The notes below the pieces were generated by a model, which saw only the letters and a program-made list of their open reading frames with translations, had not been told where the DNA came from and did not search any database. The position numbers and the translations under genes were made by a program. Positions 31,654 through 43,668 of a DNA stretch of 64,000 nucleotides are shown one piece after another; the first letter of the stretch is position 1, and each line of letters begins with the position of its first letter. Origin of the DNA: Nannochloropsis oceanica (Eukaryota > Sar > Eustigmatophyceae > Eustigmatales > Monodopsidaceae); NCBI GenBank assembly GCA_004519485.1, contig CP038122.1, positions 124,001 to 188,000 on the forward strand, given 5' to 3'.

Positions 31654-33593
31654 TTATTCAGGCGAGTTTGACGGAGTAGAGGAGGAGGAGGAGGCAGAGG
31701 AAACCGAGCCGGAATTCATCGAAGTCAAAGAAGAGGAGCTGGAGTCGGCGCCCAGCATCGGCTCAGCACGCCCACCGTTCACATTTCCGGGGCCACGCCG
31801 ACCCGCGCCGGGTGCAGCAGTGCGGAGGGGAGGTTGAGGTGTGGCCGTGCCCTTCATGAGGCTGGCGAACTCTTCGCAGGAAAGCTTTCCGTCTTGGTCG
31901 AGGTCCACCTCGGCAAAGACCTGCTGAACCTGCTCGGGCGTCATGTCAGCACCCACTAGCTCGGCGAAGTTCTCCTTGGAGATAAAACCAGAGCGGCCCG
32001 TGTCAATGCGTTGGAAGGCAAGCTGTATATGCTCCTCATCCAATAAGGCTGCATCCATGGTGGCGGCCAGAAACTCGTGCCAGGAAATCGTGCCTGCGTG
32101 CTGCCGGCCCACGTCCAGGCCTTTGACCAGCGCTCCCAAATCGGCAGGGCTGAGCAATCCCGATGACTCGAGGGCGCGCGAGAGCTCCTCCAGGGTGATC
32201 TCACCGTTGCTGCAGACGTCAACCTTTTCGAATTCGCGACGAAGGCCCTTGATCTGGTCGGGCCGCAGGGTGAACGCCACTACCTCCATGGCCACTTTTT
32301 TCAAGGTACTGAACTTGTGGAAGGTGCGCAGCGAACCCAAGATGTCCGCGCGCAGGGCCTCGGGCGACTGGTCCCAGGAATGCAGCCAGGGGTGGGTTTG
32401 GGCTTGCCGCGCGTTCATGCGCTCCGTCTGGTCTACCACCAGCAGCCGCGAGATGAAGTCCTTGGCCTGCTCGGAGACTTGCTCGAAAGCCGAGGGCGGA
32501 AAGGTGAACTTGCCCGTCCGTACCCGGGCCAGGGTTTCGTCGTCTGTGTTGCCATAGAAGGGCGGACGACCGCTGAGAAGCATGTAGGCAATGACGCCAA
32601 TGGACCACATGTCGCACTCCTGCGTGTATGAGCCCTCCAACACGGATGGGTCCACGTAATACGGCGTGCCTACGGGCCGGTGCATCCGCTGGTTGTCGCT
32701 GTGGGGTGCAGGGATGGGTGGAGGAATAGAGGAAAGGAGGGGGTAGGGAGGGGTCAGCACTTTGTTCTTCGAACAACACTTTGTTCTTCGAAACAAAGCA
32801 TTTTTCGTTCTGTTCCACTCTTCCGTCGCTACTTACTGGTAGTGTCGTGAGAGGCCAAAGTCGATGAGCTTGAGCTCGGCGTCGGGGTTGTCGCTCTCGA
32901 AGAGGAAGTTCTCGAGCTTGAGGTCGCGATGGGCGATGTGATGGTCGTGGCAGTAGCGAATGGCGCCCACCATCTTCTTCACCAGCTGTGAGGCCACCTG
33001 TTCCGAGTAGTGGTGGCCCTCCTGTCGGTGGAGCTTATCCAGAAGCTCGCCGCCCGTGCACAGCTCCATGATCAGAAAGATGTGGTCATCCGTCTCGAAG
33101 GTCTCGTAAAGCTGCACGATATTGGGGTGGTCAAGCTCGCTCATGATCCTCACCTCATTGCGCAGATCGGCTAGTGAGGCCTTAGACTTGAGCCGGTTCA
33201 GGTGCAGCGTCTTCATCGCATACGTGTTGCCTGTGGTCAAGTGCCGCACCACCCGCACCATGCCGCTGATGCCCGTGCCCAGGATCTTGCCCCCACCAAT
33301 GTCATACACCTAGGAGAACATATAAATTGGAGTATGAGTGGATCTAGAGCAAAGGAAAGCGTAAATATCAGAAATACAAAGCACATGCTTCTTTCCCTCC
33401 CCTTGTCCCTCCCCCTTGTCACGCTCTCTCCTCCCTGCCTTTCACGCACCTCGTCTACTTTCAATCTGTACTCCTCATGCACTAGGTTTTGGATCAGATG
33501 CTGTGTCTTTCTTCGCATGTGCGCCGACCTTTCAATTTCCGACTCGCGGTAGTTGCGAGCGTTAACCTCTGGGAGCGAGTGAAGGCACCCCAT
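31654..33593 (-). CDS. Calcium-dependent protein kinase (CDPK), myristoyl-type N-terminus, three exons
   Basis: The minus-strand exons are 33593..33450, 33309..32837 and 32698..31654, coding for 553 residues (phases 0 and 2). An N-terminal Met-Gly-Cys suggests myristoylation and palmitoylation. The kinase domain starts near residue 50: glycine loop GTGISG (59-64), Lys81, Glu100, HRD (175-177), DFG (198-200). The usual Ala-Pro-Glu after the activation loop is Asp-Pro-Ser (222-224, in GTPYYVDPSVLEG). A junction helix and four EF-hands follow. The fourth (DLDQDGKLSCEE) is canonical; the first (DVCSNGEITLEE) and third are close to consensus, and the second looks degenerate. A Ser-rich tail of about 60 residues ends the protein. 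It phosphorylates targets at membranes in response to calcium. Confidence 0.93.
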
Positions 33594-34615
33594 GGTCTTC
33601 GCTGCTCGGGGGGGTGAGGATGAGCTTCCACGATGCCCTGGTGCCCTTCTCCTTACCACACAAAGCCCTATGTGAATGTGAAAATGTACATGTGCCGTGT
33701 GTGAGAACAAGAAAATGGCACGTGTGCCGTGGGTTGAGATCTCATGTGAGATCGTGACATGCGCAGCACGGTCTCGGCCGAGCGCTAGGACGTCGTCGCC
33801 CGTGTCCGTGCCCTTCCTGGCCTACGAAGTCGCGCAAGCAGAGACAGCAATCAAGCGCACGGGCCTGCACCCAGGGGGCTACCGTACAATTCGTGGGCCG
33901 TTTAGGCTCGGACAAGCAGAATTGGTGTGTCGTGGAATATGGTCCCCAGAAAAAACGGAGGGCGAGTGATGCGGTAACAGACCAAAGTGTAATGGTGCTT
34001 ATTTTATCTCACCCAAAGCTATTGGCCGTCATGGAATACGACAACGACGTAGACAGGAGTGTCTCAACTTGGTGACTCACGGATACGTTGCAATAAAATT
34101 TGTCGTGCAGCGAGAAGACTCTGATGGCCTGCAGGTTGCAGCCCAAAAAGTTGTTCCCAGAGTCCGCGAGCGATCTTTTTTCAAGAGGGGGCTGCCATGT
34201 GTCTCTCCTAGGCCCTCCTAAGAAGCCCTTCTTTATTTTGCGACGCACTTGCCGTCACACCAATTTACACGGATACGCCCTTATTTGACCCGTGGAGGCC
34301 GGGCCGAGCGTCTACTGCTTGCACCCAGCCACCTCTTTTGGCCCATATAGTTGTTCTCTCACCAACCATCCCGCTTAGTAGAGAAAATTCAAAAGAACCA
34401 GGCTATCTAGCGAGAGCTGAAAGGATCGCAAGGATCGCAGTCATTAAGCCTCGGCCCTTCTGGAGAAGTGGCATTTCTTTTTATTCGTGGCCAACGCCTA
34501 CGAACCAATCACTGAGTCACCGAGTACTCAAGTCACTCACGCCACCCTTTTCTCGCCTCTCCCTACAACCCGTACTCGCACATGCAGTGAGTACACAAGC
34601 AACCGGATCACACAA
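33594..34615. promoter_or_regulatory. Divergent promoter region (CDPK and acidic membrane protein genes)
   Basis: About 1 kb between two divergent 5' ends. Frames in it lack features. No specific element is assigned. Confidence 0.35.
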
Positions 34616-35974
34616 ATGCGATTTTCCTCATTGTGCATTGCACTCCTGCTCGTTCTGGCCCCGGCTGTATTTGGGCTGCAGGAGGACGATGCAATCAACA
34701 AGGGCTCGCGCTCTCGCCTTGTCTCCAAGCTGAAGCGTGAAGTGGTGACGGCGAAGAGCGGGAATGCTGCCCCGTTTCGTCACCATTCGCTTCAACTGAA
34801 GAGGGGAGAAAAGGCTAGCAACGAGGAGAAGCTGTTGATGCCTGTGGAGAGAGGGCAGGGTGACGAGAAATCGGATGAGAAAGAGGTACGCGCCTTGTTA
34901 GCGAGCAAGAAAGACAAGGCGGACAAAGCGTTTGAAGAAGCAGAAATGGGTTGGACAGATGAGGAAGAAGAAGAGGAAACGAACGAATTTGAGGAAGATC
35001 GACTCGCGAAGGACGAGGACGAGGACGACTGGGAGGATGAGGACGAGGACGAGGACGAGGACGACTGGGAGGATGAGGACAAGGACGAGGACGAGGACGA
35101 CTGGGAGGATGAGGATGAGGACGAGGACGAGGACGACTGGGAGGTTGATAATGATGACGGTGATGTGGCGCCGGCTATTTTGGAAGGTGAGTCCGCGGAC
35201 GGAATCATAATCGTGGAGGCCGACGACATGGAGAGCTTGGCCAAGGCGTTGAAGGAGGCTGGGGCCACCGACGAGGACATTGAGGAAATAATGGAGGAAG
35301 AGGCGGCATTTGAAGAGCTGGAGGAGGAGTTGGAGGCCGAGTTCGGTGGGGTCGATGAAGCCAAGGCTGAGGCGGCAGGATGGGAGGCAGGGACAGTTAT
35401 TGCCGAGAAGGCCATGAAGCAGAAGGGTGCGGGTAGCGAGGCTGACGAGGACGTGTCGGACGAAAAAGACGAGGACGAGGACATGTTGGACGAGGAAGAG
35501 GACATATTGGACCAAGAGGACGAAGATATGTTGGACGAGGACGAGGACATGTTGGACGAGGACGAGGACATGTTGGACGAGGAGGACGGGAAGTTGTTAG
35601 ATGAGGACGAGGACGAGGAAGCTGTCGCCGCGAGTAGCAAGGGAGCAGTTACTGCAGAAGAGTCAATTTCGCTGGAAGCTGCGTCGGCCAGCGTGGGAGG
35701 AGGGCATGAGGAAAAGAGTTCCTCATCCTCGTCTCGCGCCGGATTCATCTGGGCTCTTTCAGGGATTTGTGGCCTCATGGTGCTTGTGGCGGCCGTGTGG
35801 AAGACGGCGGCTCGTCATTCGTCGTCCGACTTGTACAGTATGCCCAACACAACAGCCTTTGGTAGTGACGCTTCGTCGCAGGAGCAACCGTTTGGCCTAG
35901 ACGCCGAGGCCTCTCTGACGCAGCACTACGGCCAGTATCGCCGTGTCACTGCGCATGGCCAAGAGTCTCGTTAA
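34616..35974 (+). CDS. Acidic-repeat type I membrane protein with signal peptide
   Basis: A single exon of 452 residues. A signal peptide (MRFSSLCIALLLVLAPAVFG) leads into a luminal or extracellular part of about 350 residues dominated by Asp and Glu. It contains four units of a 12-residue DDWEDEDEDEDE-type repeat, then a helical Glu/Ala-rich block, then five or six DMLDEDE-type units. One transmembrane helix (FIWALSGICGLMVLVAAVW) lies near residues 378-396. A cytosolic tail of about 50 residues ends with polar and Gln-rich sequence. The family is not recognised. The charge density resembles low-affinity calcium-buffering proteins of the ER or vesicles (calsequestrin-like by analogy only). 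The open frame begins upstream, but this ATG gives a textbook signal peptide. Confidence 0.75.
   Translation: MRFSSLCIALLLVLAPAVFGLQEDDAINKGSRSRLVSKLKREVVTAKSGNAAPFRHHSLQLKRGEKASNEEKLLMPVERGQGDEKSDEKEVRALLASKKDKADKAFEEAEMGWTDEEEEEETNEFEEDRLAKDEDEDDWEDEDEDEDEDDWEDEDKDEDEDDWEDEDEDEDEDDWEVDNDDGDVAPAILEGESADGIIIVEADDMESLAKALKEAGATDEDIEEIMEEEAAFEELEEELEAEFGGVDEAKAEAAGWEAGTVIAEKAMKQKGAGSEADEDVSDEKDEDEDMLDEEEDILDQEDEDMLDEDEDMLDEDEDMLDEEDGKLLDEDEDEEAVAASSKGAVTAEESISLEAASASVGGGHEEKSSSSSSRAGFIWALSGICGLMVLVAAVWKTAARHSSSDLYSMPNTTAFGSDASSQEQPFGLDAEASLTQHYGQYRRVTAHGQESR
35014..35145 (+). repeat. 36-bp coding tandem repeat, four units
   Basis: The TGG of the repeat's Asp-Trp-Glu recurs at 35030, 35066, 35102 and 35138, an exact 36-nt period. 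Each unit codes for Asp-Asp-Trp-Glu-Asp followed by about seven acidic residues. The exact spacing and near-identity suggest recent duplication. Confidence 0.92.
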
Positions 35975-37010
35975 GATCCGTGGAAGCAAAAAACAGGATT
36001 ATGCTTACCGGAAAGGGTGATGGACGAGGATAATCCAACGTATTAGCATTGGATGTTGACTGCTCGATGTATAAATGATAATCACAAGAGGTCTGGTTTG
36101 AATGAGACTCTGAAAGAAGAGGTCGAGAGAAGTAGGACGAGCAGGGAGAAATTACTTTATTGACCGAAACCCAAAAAGATAGGAGAGAAATGCAGATGGG
36201 GAAAAGTACTTAAGACTTTATCAAATAAAGTGGATTCTGAGGGGAAATCGGGTAGTGTTATACTGCGGCCTTCCATTTTTCTTTCATTGGAATAGCAAAA
36301 GCCCGGGGACCTATTTCAGGCATGTATTTCTGGGAAAACAAGTCGAAGTGCTGTGCTATGAACTACTTCTTATCTTGCTGAGATGAGAAAGCCAAGCTGC
36401 GAGTATCTAATCGCTTCCCTCAGGCTAGGTATTCCCAATCCTCACCTCGATATAGGAGGCGGGCAAGTACGACGGCACAGACAATAACTAAGACATATTT
36501 TTTCTTTTCCCCTCTCCTCCCAGCTCTGTGTGGGCCATCAGAGGACTTTGCTGGGGAAAATCTGTCAAAGTCATAAAAGCTCGGCAAAATAAGGTAAGAA
36601 CATGCAACAATTTACAATTGTCGGAAGACTTTCCCTCGTGTTGAAATCCTGAGAGGAGGCACGCTTGTATAAAAACACCTATGTTTGCATTTGTCTTCGG
36701 ATGGGTTGCACGAGATAATTTAATTATTGTAAGACGAGACGAAGACATAAGATGCCCATCTATCTAAGCATTTCGTGGATTCTTCCCCGAAGAAGCCAGA
36801 AAGATGTGCGTTCATGCGCGTGCGGCTGCGATGTGAACGCTACATGCAAATGCATTTGTGTTGGTTAGTCATGGGGTCGTAAACGCTGGTTTCTTTGTTG
36901 AGTTTTTAAATCGCGTCGGCTTCTTCTTGCTTGGCTGCCCAACTACCACCATTTATTGACCTATAGTCACTCTATAACACTCATCTTCATCTTAATCTCA
37001 GTACGAACTC
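35975..37010. other. Intergenic region between acidic protein and SPP genes
   Basis: About 1 kb between two + strand genes, holding a 3' UTR, AT-rich sequence and the SPP promoter. No gene with recognisable features is seen. Confidence 0.45.
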
Positions 37011-39157
37011 ATGGCGAGCGCAACCCCGATGCCGGAGTCCCCCTCTGGTGACTGGCGTGTCAGCTTGGTCTCGGCCAAGGGGGTGAAGGGTCCCATCGAC
37101 ACGGTGGAGCTCCAGCTCGAGGGCAAGACTAACACTTTTGACGTGACACCACCCACGGATGGCGGGGCGGAGGTGGTAAGTATATCTGGGAGTGGTGTGG
37201 TAGACGGATGCGGGATGCCGAAAGACGAGAATGATGTCGCAGCTGCCCCCTTTTGTGGGCGTGCTTTGCCTTGCCTCGGTGAGCGGAATGATGAAGCTGC
37301 TTCGCCATGTTACACTGCCCCCCATGGACGTATCTGCCCTCATTTACCTTTCTTTCGTGATATCCTACACCACCACATCCATCAGGTCCTCAATCTGGCC
37401 AAGACCTTCTATTTGTACGGCCATGGAAATGAGCACACAACACCCCTCATAATCACACTCAAGGTAATGCATGATATGTGTGGGAGGGACTACGCATCCT
37501 CGTCACACTGGGACTGTCTCCCTTTCCCTTCTCTTCAATGGAAAGCGATGGAAATTTCTAATAAAGTCTTTCCCTGGAAACTAACAGCATGGGGAAACGG
37601 TGGTTGGCGCGGCCAGTCTTCCGCACGACAAGGCTGAAACCACCGAGGACGTACGTAACAAAATAATAGGCGGAAACAGTCGGGGGGGGGGAAGGAGGGA
37701 GGGGGGGATAGACAGCTTGAAAGGTTACGAGCTTAATTCTTGTCCTCGTTTTATGTGTGTTCGGTGCCACTTGTAATCGAGCCAAGGTGGAAAGAGCAAA
37801 TCGCAACCTTGGTGGCGGCTGTCGACCACTCTCCTGTGCAAGCTCACTTGCCGTCCGCAACTTGAGTTTTTGTTAGATTTAATCGCAACTTAAATCGGCC
37901 CCTCCCCTTCATACGCTTTCGCACTTAATTAATACACTCCATCCTTTTTCACCCGCTGTCCGTTGTCTTTCAAAGTGGATTGCCCTGACAAACGCCAGCG
38001 GGAAGGAGGCTGGTCAATTGCGGGTGCGCACGCAATGGGTGTCCAAGATCTACGTTACGCCCACGGGCACCAATCACCTGCTCTCGGCGGCATACGTGCT
38101 CCTCTTTGGGCTGTGGGCGCTATCGAACCTGGTACTGATCCCCGTAACCTTTAACCTGCTAGCCACGTCGCTGGCCATCATCTACATCGGCTGCCACCGG
38201 TCCCTGCAGCTGCGCGACAAGGGCGCCATGTCGGACGAGGAGCAGCCAGAGACCATTTCCAAGGAAGACGCATACAAGTTTCCGCTCATCGGTTCCTGTG
38301 TGCTTTTTGGGCTGTACGCGGCCTTCAAGTTCTTCGACAAGGACTGGGTCAACTGGCTGTTGGCCGTCTACTTCTCCGTCATCGGCGCCGCCATGCTCAC
38401 CTGTACCTTTGAGCCGCCCGCAGGCTGCGTCTTGCGTTCGCCCACCCTCTACGGTGTGGGGCCCTTTTTCTTGCCGCTTCTCGGCAAGGTGGACCTCCGC
38501 TTCACACAGGCCGAGCTGGCGGCGGGCGCGGTGGCCATGGCGCTGGCCGGCTGCTGGTTCAAGACCAAGCACTGGGTCCTGAACAATGGATTTGGTATCG
38601 CCTTCTGCATCCAGGGGTTGGAGCGCATCTCCTTGGGTTCCTATAAGGTGGGCGCAATCCTTCTGACAGGTCTCTTCTTCTACGACATTTTCTGGGTCTT
38701 TGGCACCGAGGTCATGGTCACTGTAGCCAAATCCTTCGATGCACCGATCAAGCTTCTCTTCCCCCGGGCCCTGGCCACTGCCACCACCAAGACCCAGCAC
38801 TCCATGCTAGGACTGGGCGACATTGTCATTCCCGGTATTTTTATTGCCCTTCTCTTGCGATACGACGCGGAGCGCAGCGCTGTCTCGCCCCGTGCCAGCC
38901 CCGCCGCCGCCTTCTCCAAGCCCTTTTTCCATGCCTGCTTCGTAGCCTACGGTCTTGGTCTGGGCACCACTATCTTTGTGATGAACTTCTTCAAGGCTGC
39001 CCAACCCGCTCTCCTGTACTTGGTGCCGGCGTGCCTCGTCTCCTCTGCTGGTACCGCCCTCGTCCTCAAGCAGTTCAAGGCGTTGCTTGCCTACGACGAG
39101 GTCGACGAGGAGGAACATAAGGTAGAAGTGGAGAAAGAGGACAAGAAAAACAACTAG
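37011..39157 (+). CDS. Signal peptide peptidase (intramembrane aspartyl protease) with N-terminal extension
   Basis: The exons are 37011..37175, 37386..37463 and 37976..39157, coding for 474 residues; all junctions are phase 0 GT-AG. The C-terminal 350 residues are a complete SPP: PETISKEDAYKFPLIGSC, YD in FFYDIFWVFGTEVM (Asp318), GLGD in MLGLGDIVIPG (Asp363) and PAL (425-427, QPALLYLVPA). These carry both catalytic aspartates and the PAL motif. SPP cleaves signal peptides and tail anchors within the ER membrane. Ahead of it, exons 1 and 2 and the start of exon 3 add about 110 mostly hydrophilic, strand-like residues (GDWRVSLVSAKGV … TFYLYGHGNEHTTPLIIT) with no signal peptide. I do not recognise that region. 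The C-terminus is charged and ends KKNN, close to an ER-retrieval KKxx signal. Confidence 0.92.
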
Positions 39158-39584
39158 ACATTTCGGGCTTTGGAATGGATATCCATCGGTAGCGATAAAT
39201 GTGAAAATATAAAAGCATCGACCATTTCATGCACCTGGTTCGGGCGCGCCGTTTGCGTCGTTTCCAAGGTGTTCTTGTAACAGCAGCTAGCAGGACAGCA
39301 GTAGAATAGAAAGAACAGAAAAGCGCAGCAGCACAACTTGAAGAAACACTTCAGCAACAAGATAATCAGGTTCGGAAGATATCAATGAGGAATCAATTCA
39401 AGCCACAAAATCTGTCATATGACTAAGTGTGTAGTTTACGTTTACATATATTTATTATTTTTGGACCTGCGCGGCGTGACATGCCTGCTCACTACCCTTG
39501 GCCGCCCATATGCTTTTATCACTCCGTCATTATGCCATCTTGCATTTCAAGATATACATCCAGTTTCCTCAATCCACAATTGTC
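39158..39584. other. Convergent 3' region (SPP and myosin genes)
   Basis: About 430 nt between two stop codons on opposite strands; AT-rich, with no extra gene seen. Confidence 0.5.
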
Positions 39585-42500
39585 TCACAAAGTGCCATCC
39601 CCTTTGACCAAGGCCCCAAACGCAGAAAATAGTTTCGATGCCCTGCTCAAGGCACTTCCGTCGTCGCTGCCACTTCCCAAGGCGGAAGAAGAGATGCCGC
39701 CGATCAGACTTGATCGGAGGGCGACATCTTCCCTAATTCCCAATTTGCAGGTGTGCTGCATCTCTATCAGCTCTTGAACCAATTCCGGGTAGGCGTTGTC
39801 TAGCCTCTTTGCGACTAGCCCGATCATGTTGTCCATGATACGGTCCTGTTTCATGCGCATTTGAACTTCTAGCTCGTACATTTGAATTCGTCCGGTCAAC
39901 TCTTCCTTGGCCCGCCGGGCCTGGCATTGTAATTTTTCCTGGTGCCGCCCGAACTCTTCCCGCAGCCGCTGCACGTCACGAATGGAGTCCGCCTCCATGC
40001 GCTGTGCCTTTTCCACTGATTGTTGGTGGTCTCGAAGAAGGCATTTGTGGATGCGCTGCAAATTTGCCGCGTGCTGATTCAAGGCCGAGAAAGATAGACC
40101 AGCCGCGGAGTGTGCGTCCTTGACTCGCTGGTTTTCGGCACGAAGTGCGTCTACCTCTTTCTTGTACGTCTCTGCCTCGCGCTTAAACCGCAAATATTTT
40201 TCCCGGTAGGAATGAACCTTGCGGCCGAGCAATTCGAGTAATTGCCCCTGCTCTTGCGACAGGCTGCTGGTGGACTTTTCAGAGGCGTCCTGGCTTCCCC
40301 CTTGACCCGTTGCCTCCATTCCACTAAATGGTTGCGGCTCTTGCTGCTGTGGAAGGGCCACGGGGGCACTGCTGGCAGCTTCATGCAACTTCCTCTCAGC
40401 CGTCCGACGTGCCTCGCTCTCCTCATCAAGACGACGCTTCAAAACCTCGAGCTGATTCTCTAACTTGGCCTGCTCCTTGGCCTCTGCCACAGTTATCAAG
40501 TACGCTTTTCGAGCTTGTTGTCGCCGGGCTAAAGCTTGTAGACGGATGGTTCCAGCCCGCGCCTTGGAGTAGCGAGCGCAGTGCAAGTGACGACGGAAGG
40601 CCGTCTGCAGGGTGGTTGCACGAGTCACGAGACGGCGGGTGTGCACAAGCTTGGTGGCCAATTTTCGCCGCCAAAGGGCCTGGAGCTGTACAACATGCGC
40701 CCGCTCCTTCCGGTACCAAACTTGCTGGCGCCATGTCCGCATGGCGCTCTGGATCGTGATGGCTTGTAGGCGGAGCTGACGAAAGGTCCTTGCCTGGACA
40801 CTGCCCCGGAAATAGCGCTGAATGATGGTGGCTTGACGATTCAAAACATGTAAGCGGGCCTCCTCCAGGCCCTCGAGACTGCCCTTGGTGAAATAGACGC
40901 GGGTGCGCCCCATCTCCCATCGTGACTGTGCTGCGGATGCCTCGATGGGGAAAGATGAAGGAGTCGTTGAAGAGGAGGATGAAGAAGGCAGCGGCAACAA
41001 ATGCTGTAGGTAGGCACGCGCTTGTTCCGCTTCATCCTGCCCTTGACCAGCCCCAGCCATCGAATGCATAAGCAGACGAAAGCGTTGGATAACCTCGAGG
41101 TGAGACAGGTGGTTGGGGTAGGCTGCACGAGAGATGCGAATGGCCTCAATTACCCCTGCATACCGAAGCTGGTCCAACACCATTCGGGGCTCTATGACCC
41201 CCGCTTGCTTGCTGGAGTTGGGTTTGATACAGCGAATGTACTGCACACGCGTTCCAGCGACTGTCTCCATCAGGGTTTGCAACTGCCGCCGAAATTTAGT
41301 GACCACTGTCTCAGCCACGATGCTGCCGCGGCCTTTCTTCTTTGGCTGATAACGGCATGCGCCACTCTTGTTGTTATTGCTGCTGATGGGACTCACGATG
41401 TCCTCGTCATTCACCGGAAAGAGGGTCTGCACCAAGGGCCTCCGACTCGTTCCGAGGGTTCGTCCCAAGTCCTCAAGCAGCGTGTCTCGATTCTTGGACA
41501 CAAAACCTGCCGCAGTATACTTGACTGGCCCTGCGTAGTGCTGAATGGTAAAGTCCAGGGGATTAAGCCGGTCGGGAATCAGAAGGGGAGAATCTGAATG
41601 CAGCGCTTTGAGTTTCGACACAAATGCTGAGTCCGTGCCATTGGCTAGCATACATTCCTCATTTAGCACCGTTATTAAACCCATCCGACACTCGATGAGG
41701 TCCAGCACCGGGGCATTATCTCTAAACTCGACGAACTCCCATCCGATGCCCTCCTCCTCGTACTCTTGTTGCACACTTTTTAAGACATCCGCCACGTATC
41801 GTTGCTGCAGCCGCTCATTGCAAAAATTGATACAAAGCTTCATGTATAATGTGCGGTAGTTGGAGATGTGCGTGGGTGTGTCAGATAGGATAAGGGTGTA
41901 TGCATGTGGGAGATAAAAGTACAGAGCGTACAAAGGTTTTGATTGGAATCCCCCCCCAAATGACGCAAGAACAAGGCCATACATAATCGGAAACGTCCGG
42001 TAAGCACCCATAAACATTATCAGGAGAGGAACAGAAAGGCGAGGAAATGGGACAGGTAGGGAGGGGTACGTGAAAATGACCAGTCAAAACCTGCGCGCAC
42101 ACCTGCACGCACAGAAAAACACTATGAGACTCTGCGATGAAAAGTCTTACCTGCTCAAATCTATTCACAGCAAACGACTCAAAGCCAAAAATATCACACA
42201 GTCCGAGCGTAAAGGTGGTTACATTACCATCGCGCCCTTCCGATTTGCCTTGAAAGGTGCTGGCGTTAATGCGAACCACGAGCCAATCAAACAGCCGTTG
42301 ATATAAAGCCTTGGCCAGAGCGTCCCTGGCATCCACGCCTTGAGCGGGTGTCATTGGCACAGTGTATATCTCCGTGCGAGTCTTGATCGTTCTTGAGCAC
42401 AATGCCTTCCCCAACGCAGCTGCCCCTTCTCTGTTGCCGATAAGTAGTGCTGCAGCTTCCGCCAGAGCTCCACCGCCACCCTCGTCGCTGGTAACTTCTT

Positions 42501-43668
42501 TAATCCTCGCTTCCTCGTCCCCGCTTGTTCCCTCCTCCCCTCGAAATTGGACCTGACCCAAAAACAAAATTCCTGCCAAGACACCCCACAGTTGCTCTTG
42601 CTCCTCTGCGCCCAGGCCGATCAAAGAGAGGGCATGCGCAGTGGCCTCGAAGCGCACCGAGTCAGATTCGCCCTCAATCTCCGACGTCTTGCTTCCCCCA
42701 TGGTCACAGATCATGTAATGAAAGTCCTTAAAACTCTTTCCGATCAAACCCACCTTTGCCTTTACATTTTCGGGTGCAGCCAGTAGCTGGTAGAATACGT
42801 GGTAATTACGCTCGCCGAGAGAGTGGTGCACCACTCGCGACCCTTCAAGCAGATACGTGTCACACTTACTGCCCACAAGCACGGGCATCTTCCCCGCCAG
42901 CTGGTGAAATTGCAGTTGAGTAAATTTCCCAAATCTTGAGGAGTTGTCATTTTTAATCGTCTGAGCATTACCGAACGACTCGAGTAAAGGGTTGGACTCC
43001 AAAACCTTGGTCACAATGCTGTTGTTTTCCTTCCTATCACCGTCTGCGCTTGCGATCGTTGCAAGATGCGACATGAGCTGTTTGCAGACTTCAGTCTTGC
43101 CTGCACCCGATTCACCAGAAACGAGAATGCTTTGGTCCTTTCCCGTTTCACCGAGGAGGCCCTTGTAAGCCGATGCGCTGATAGCATAGACGTGAGGCGG
43201 TAGCTCGCTGGTCGTCTTGGCCAATGCGTATGCTTTTTTGGTTTGATCGCTGTAAAGGTCTCTCAGCATTTCGTACGGATTCACGGAAATGACGATGTTG
43301 CCCGAATAAGTGTACGGTTGCTTGGCCAAGTGGCGAGCACGTACGGTGAAAAGCAAGGCGGGCGCATGGAGGAAGCCCAAACTAGACAGATCTTCGACGT
43401 CTAGTGCAGGGAGACGCAAATTTTGCAAGGGCAGTCCCACTGCCGCTGCTGCCCCTGTTGTCTTTCCACCAATATCATGTCCGTCATTTAGCTCCTTCAA
43501 GACAGGGTGGTTCAAGTCCACACTGCGCAACTCCCCACCAGCAATACCGATCACCTCGTCCGCTTCAAGTTCCACCTCGGCATGGCGTGTTTCGGCATTC
43601 ACGCTGATTAAGGTAGCCTTCAACCAACCATTCATCTCATCGTTCACAAACACCTTGCTTCCTTCCAT
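39585..43668 (-). CDS. Unconventional myosin heavy chain with IQ motifs and coiled coil, two exons
   Basis: The minus-strand exons are 43668..42151 and 41837..39585 (GAGCAG|GTAAGA, CATGAAG|C, phase 0), coding for 1,256 residues. The junction restores the conserved NRFEQ|LCINFCNERLQQ. Motor motifs are intact: P-loop GESGAGKTE, switch I NDNSSRFGKF, relay DIFGFESF and IRCIKPN. A small SH3-like N-terminal region precedes the motor. After the converter come five or six IQ motifs (for example ATIIQRYFRGS, AITIQSAMRTW, TIRLQALARRQ), then a coiled coil and a Ser-rich C-terminus without a globular cargo domain that I recognise. It is an actin-based motor of a stramenopile class; the class number cannot be set from the sequence alone. 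The open frame continues 7 codons upstream without an ATG, so 43668 is the start. Confidence 0.94.

Noticed and set aside
34792-35778. 328-codon minus-strand poly-Ser frame
   Set aside because: Antisense of the Asp/Glu codons of the acidic-repeat protein; no motif and no start context.
41881-42017. Overlap of the two long minus-strand frames of the myosin as separate genes
   Set aside because: The overlap is intronic in both frames; the GT-AG intron 41838-42150 joins them at a conserved motor motif.
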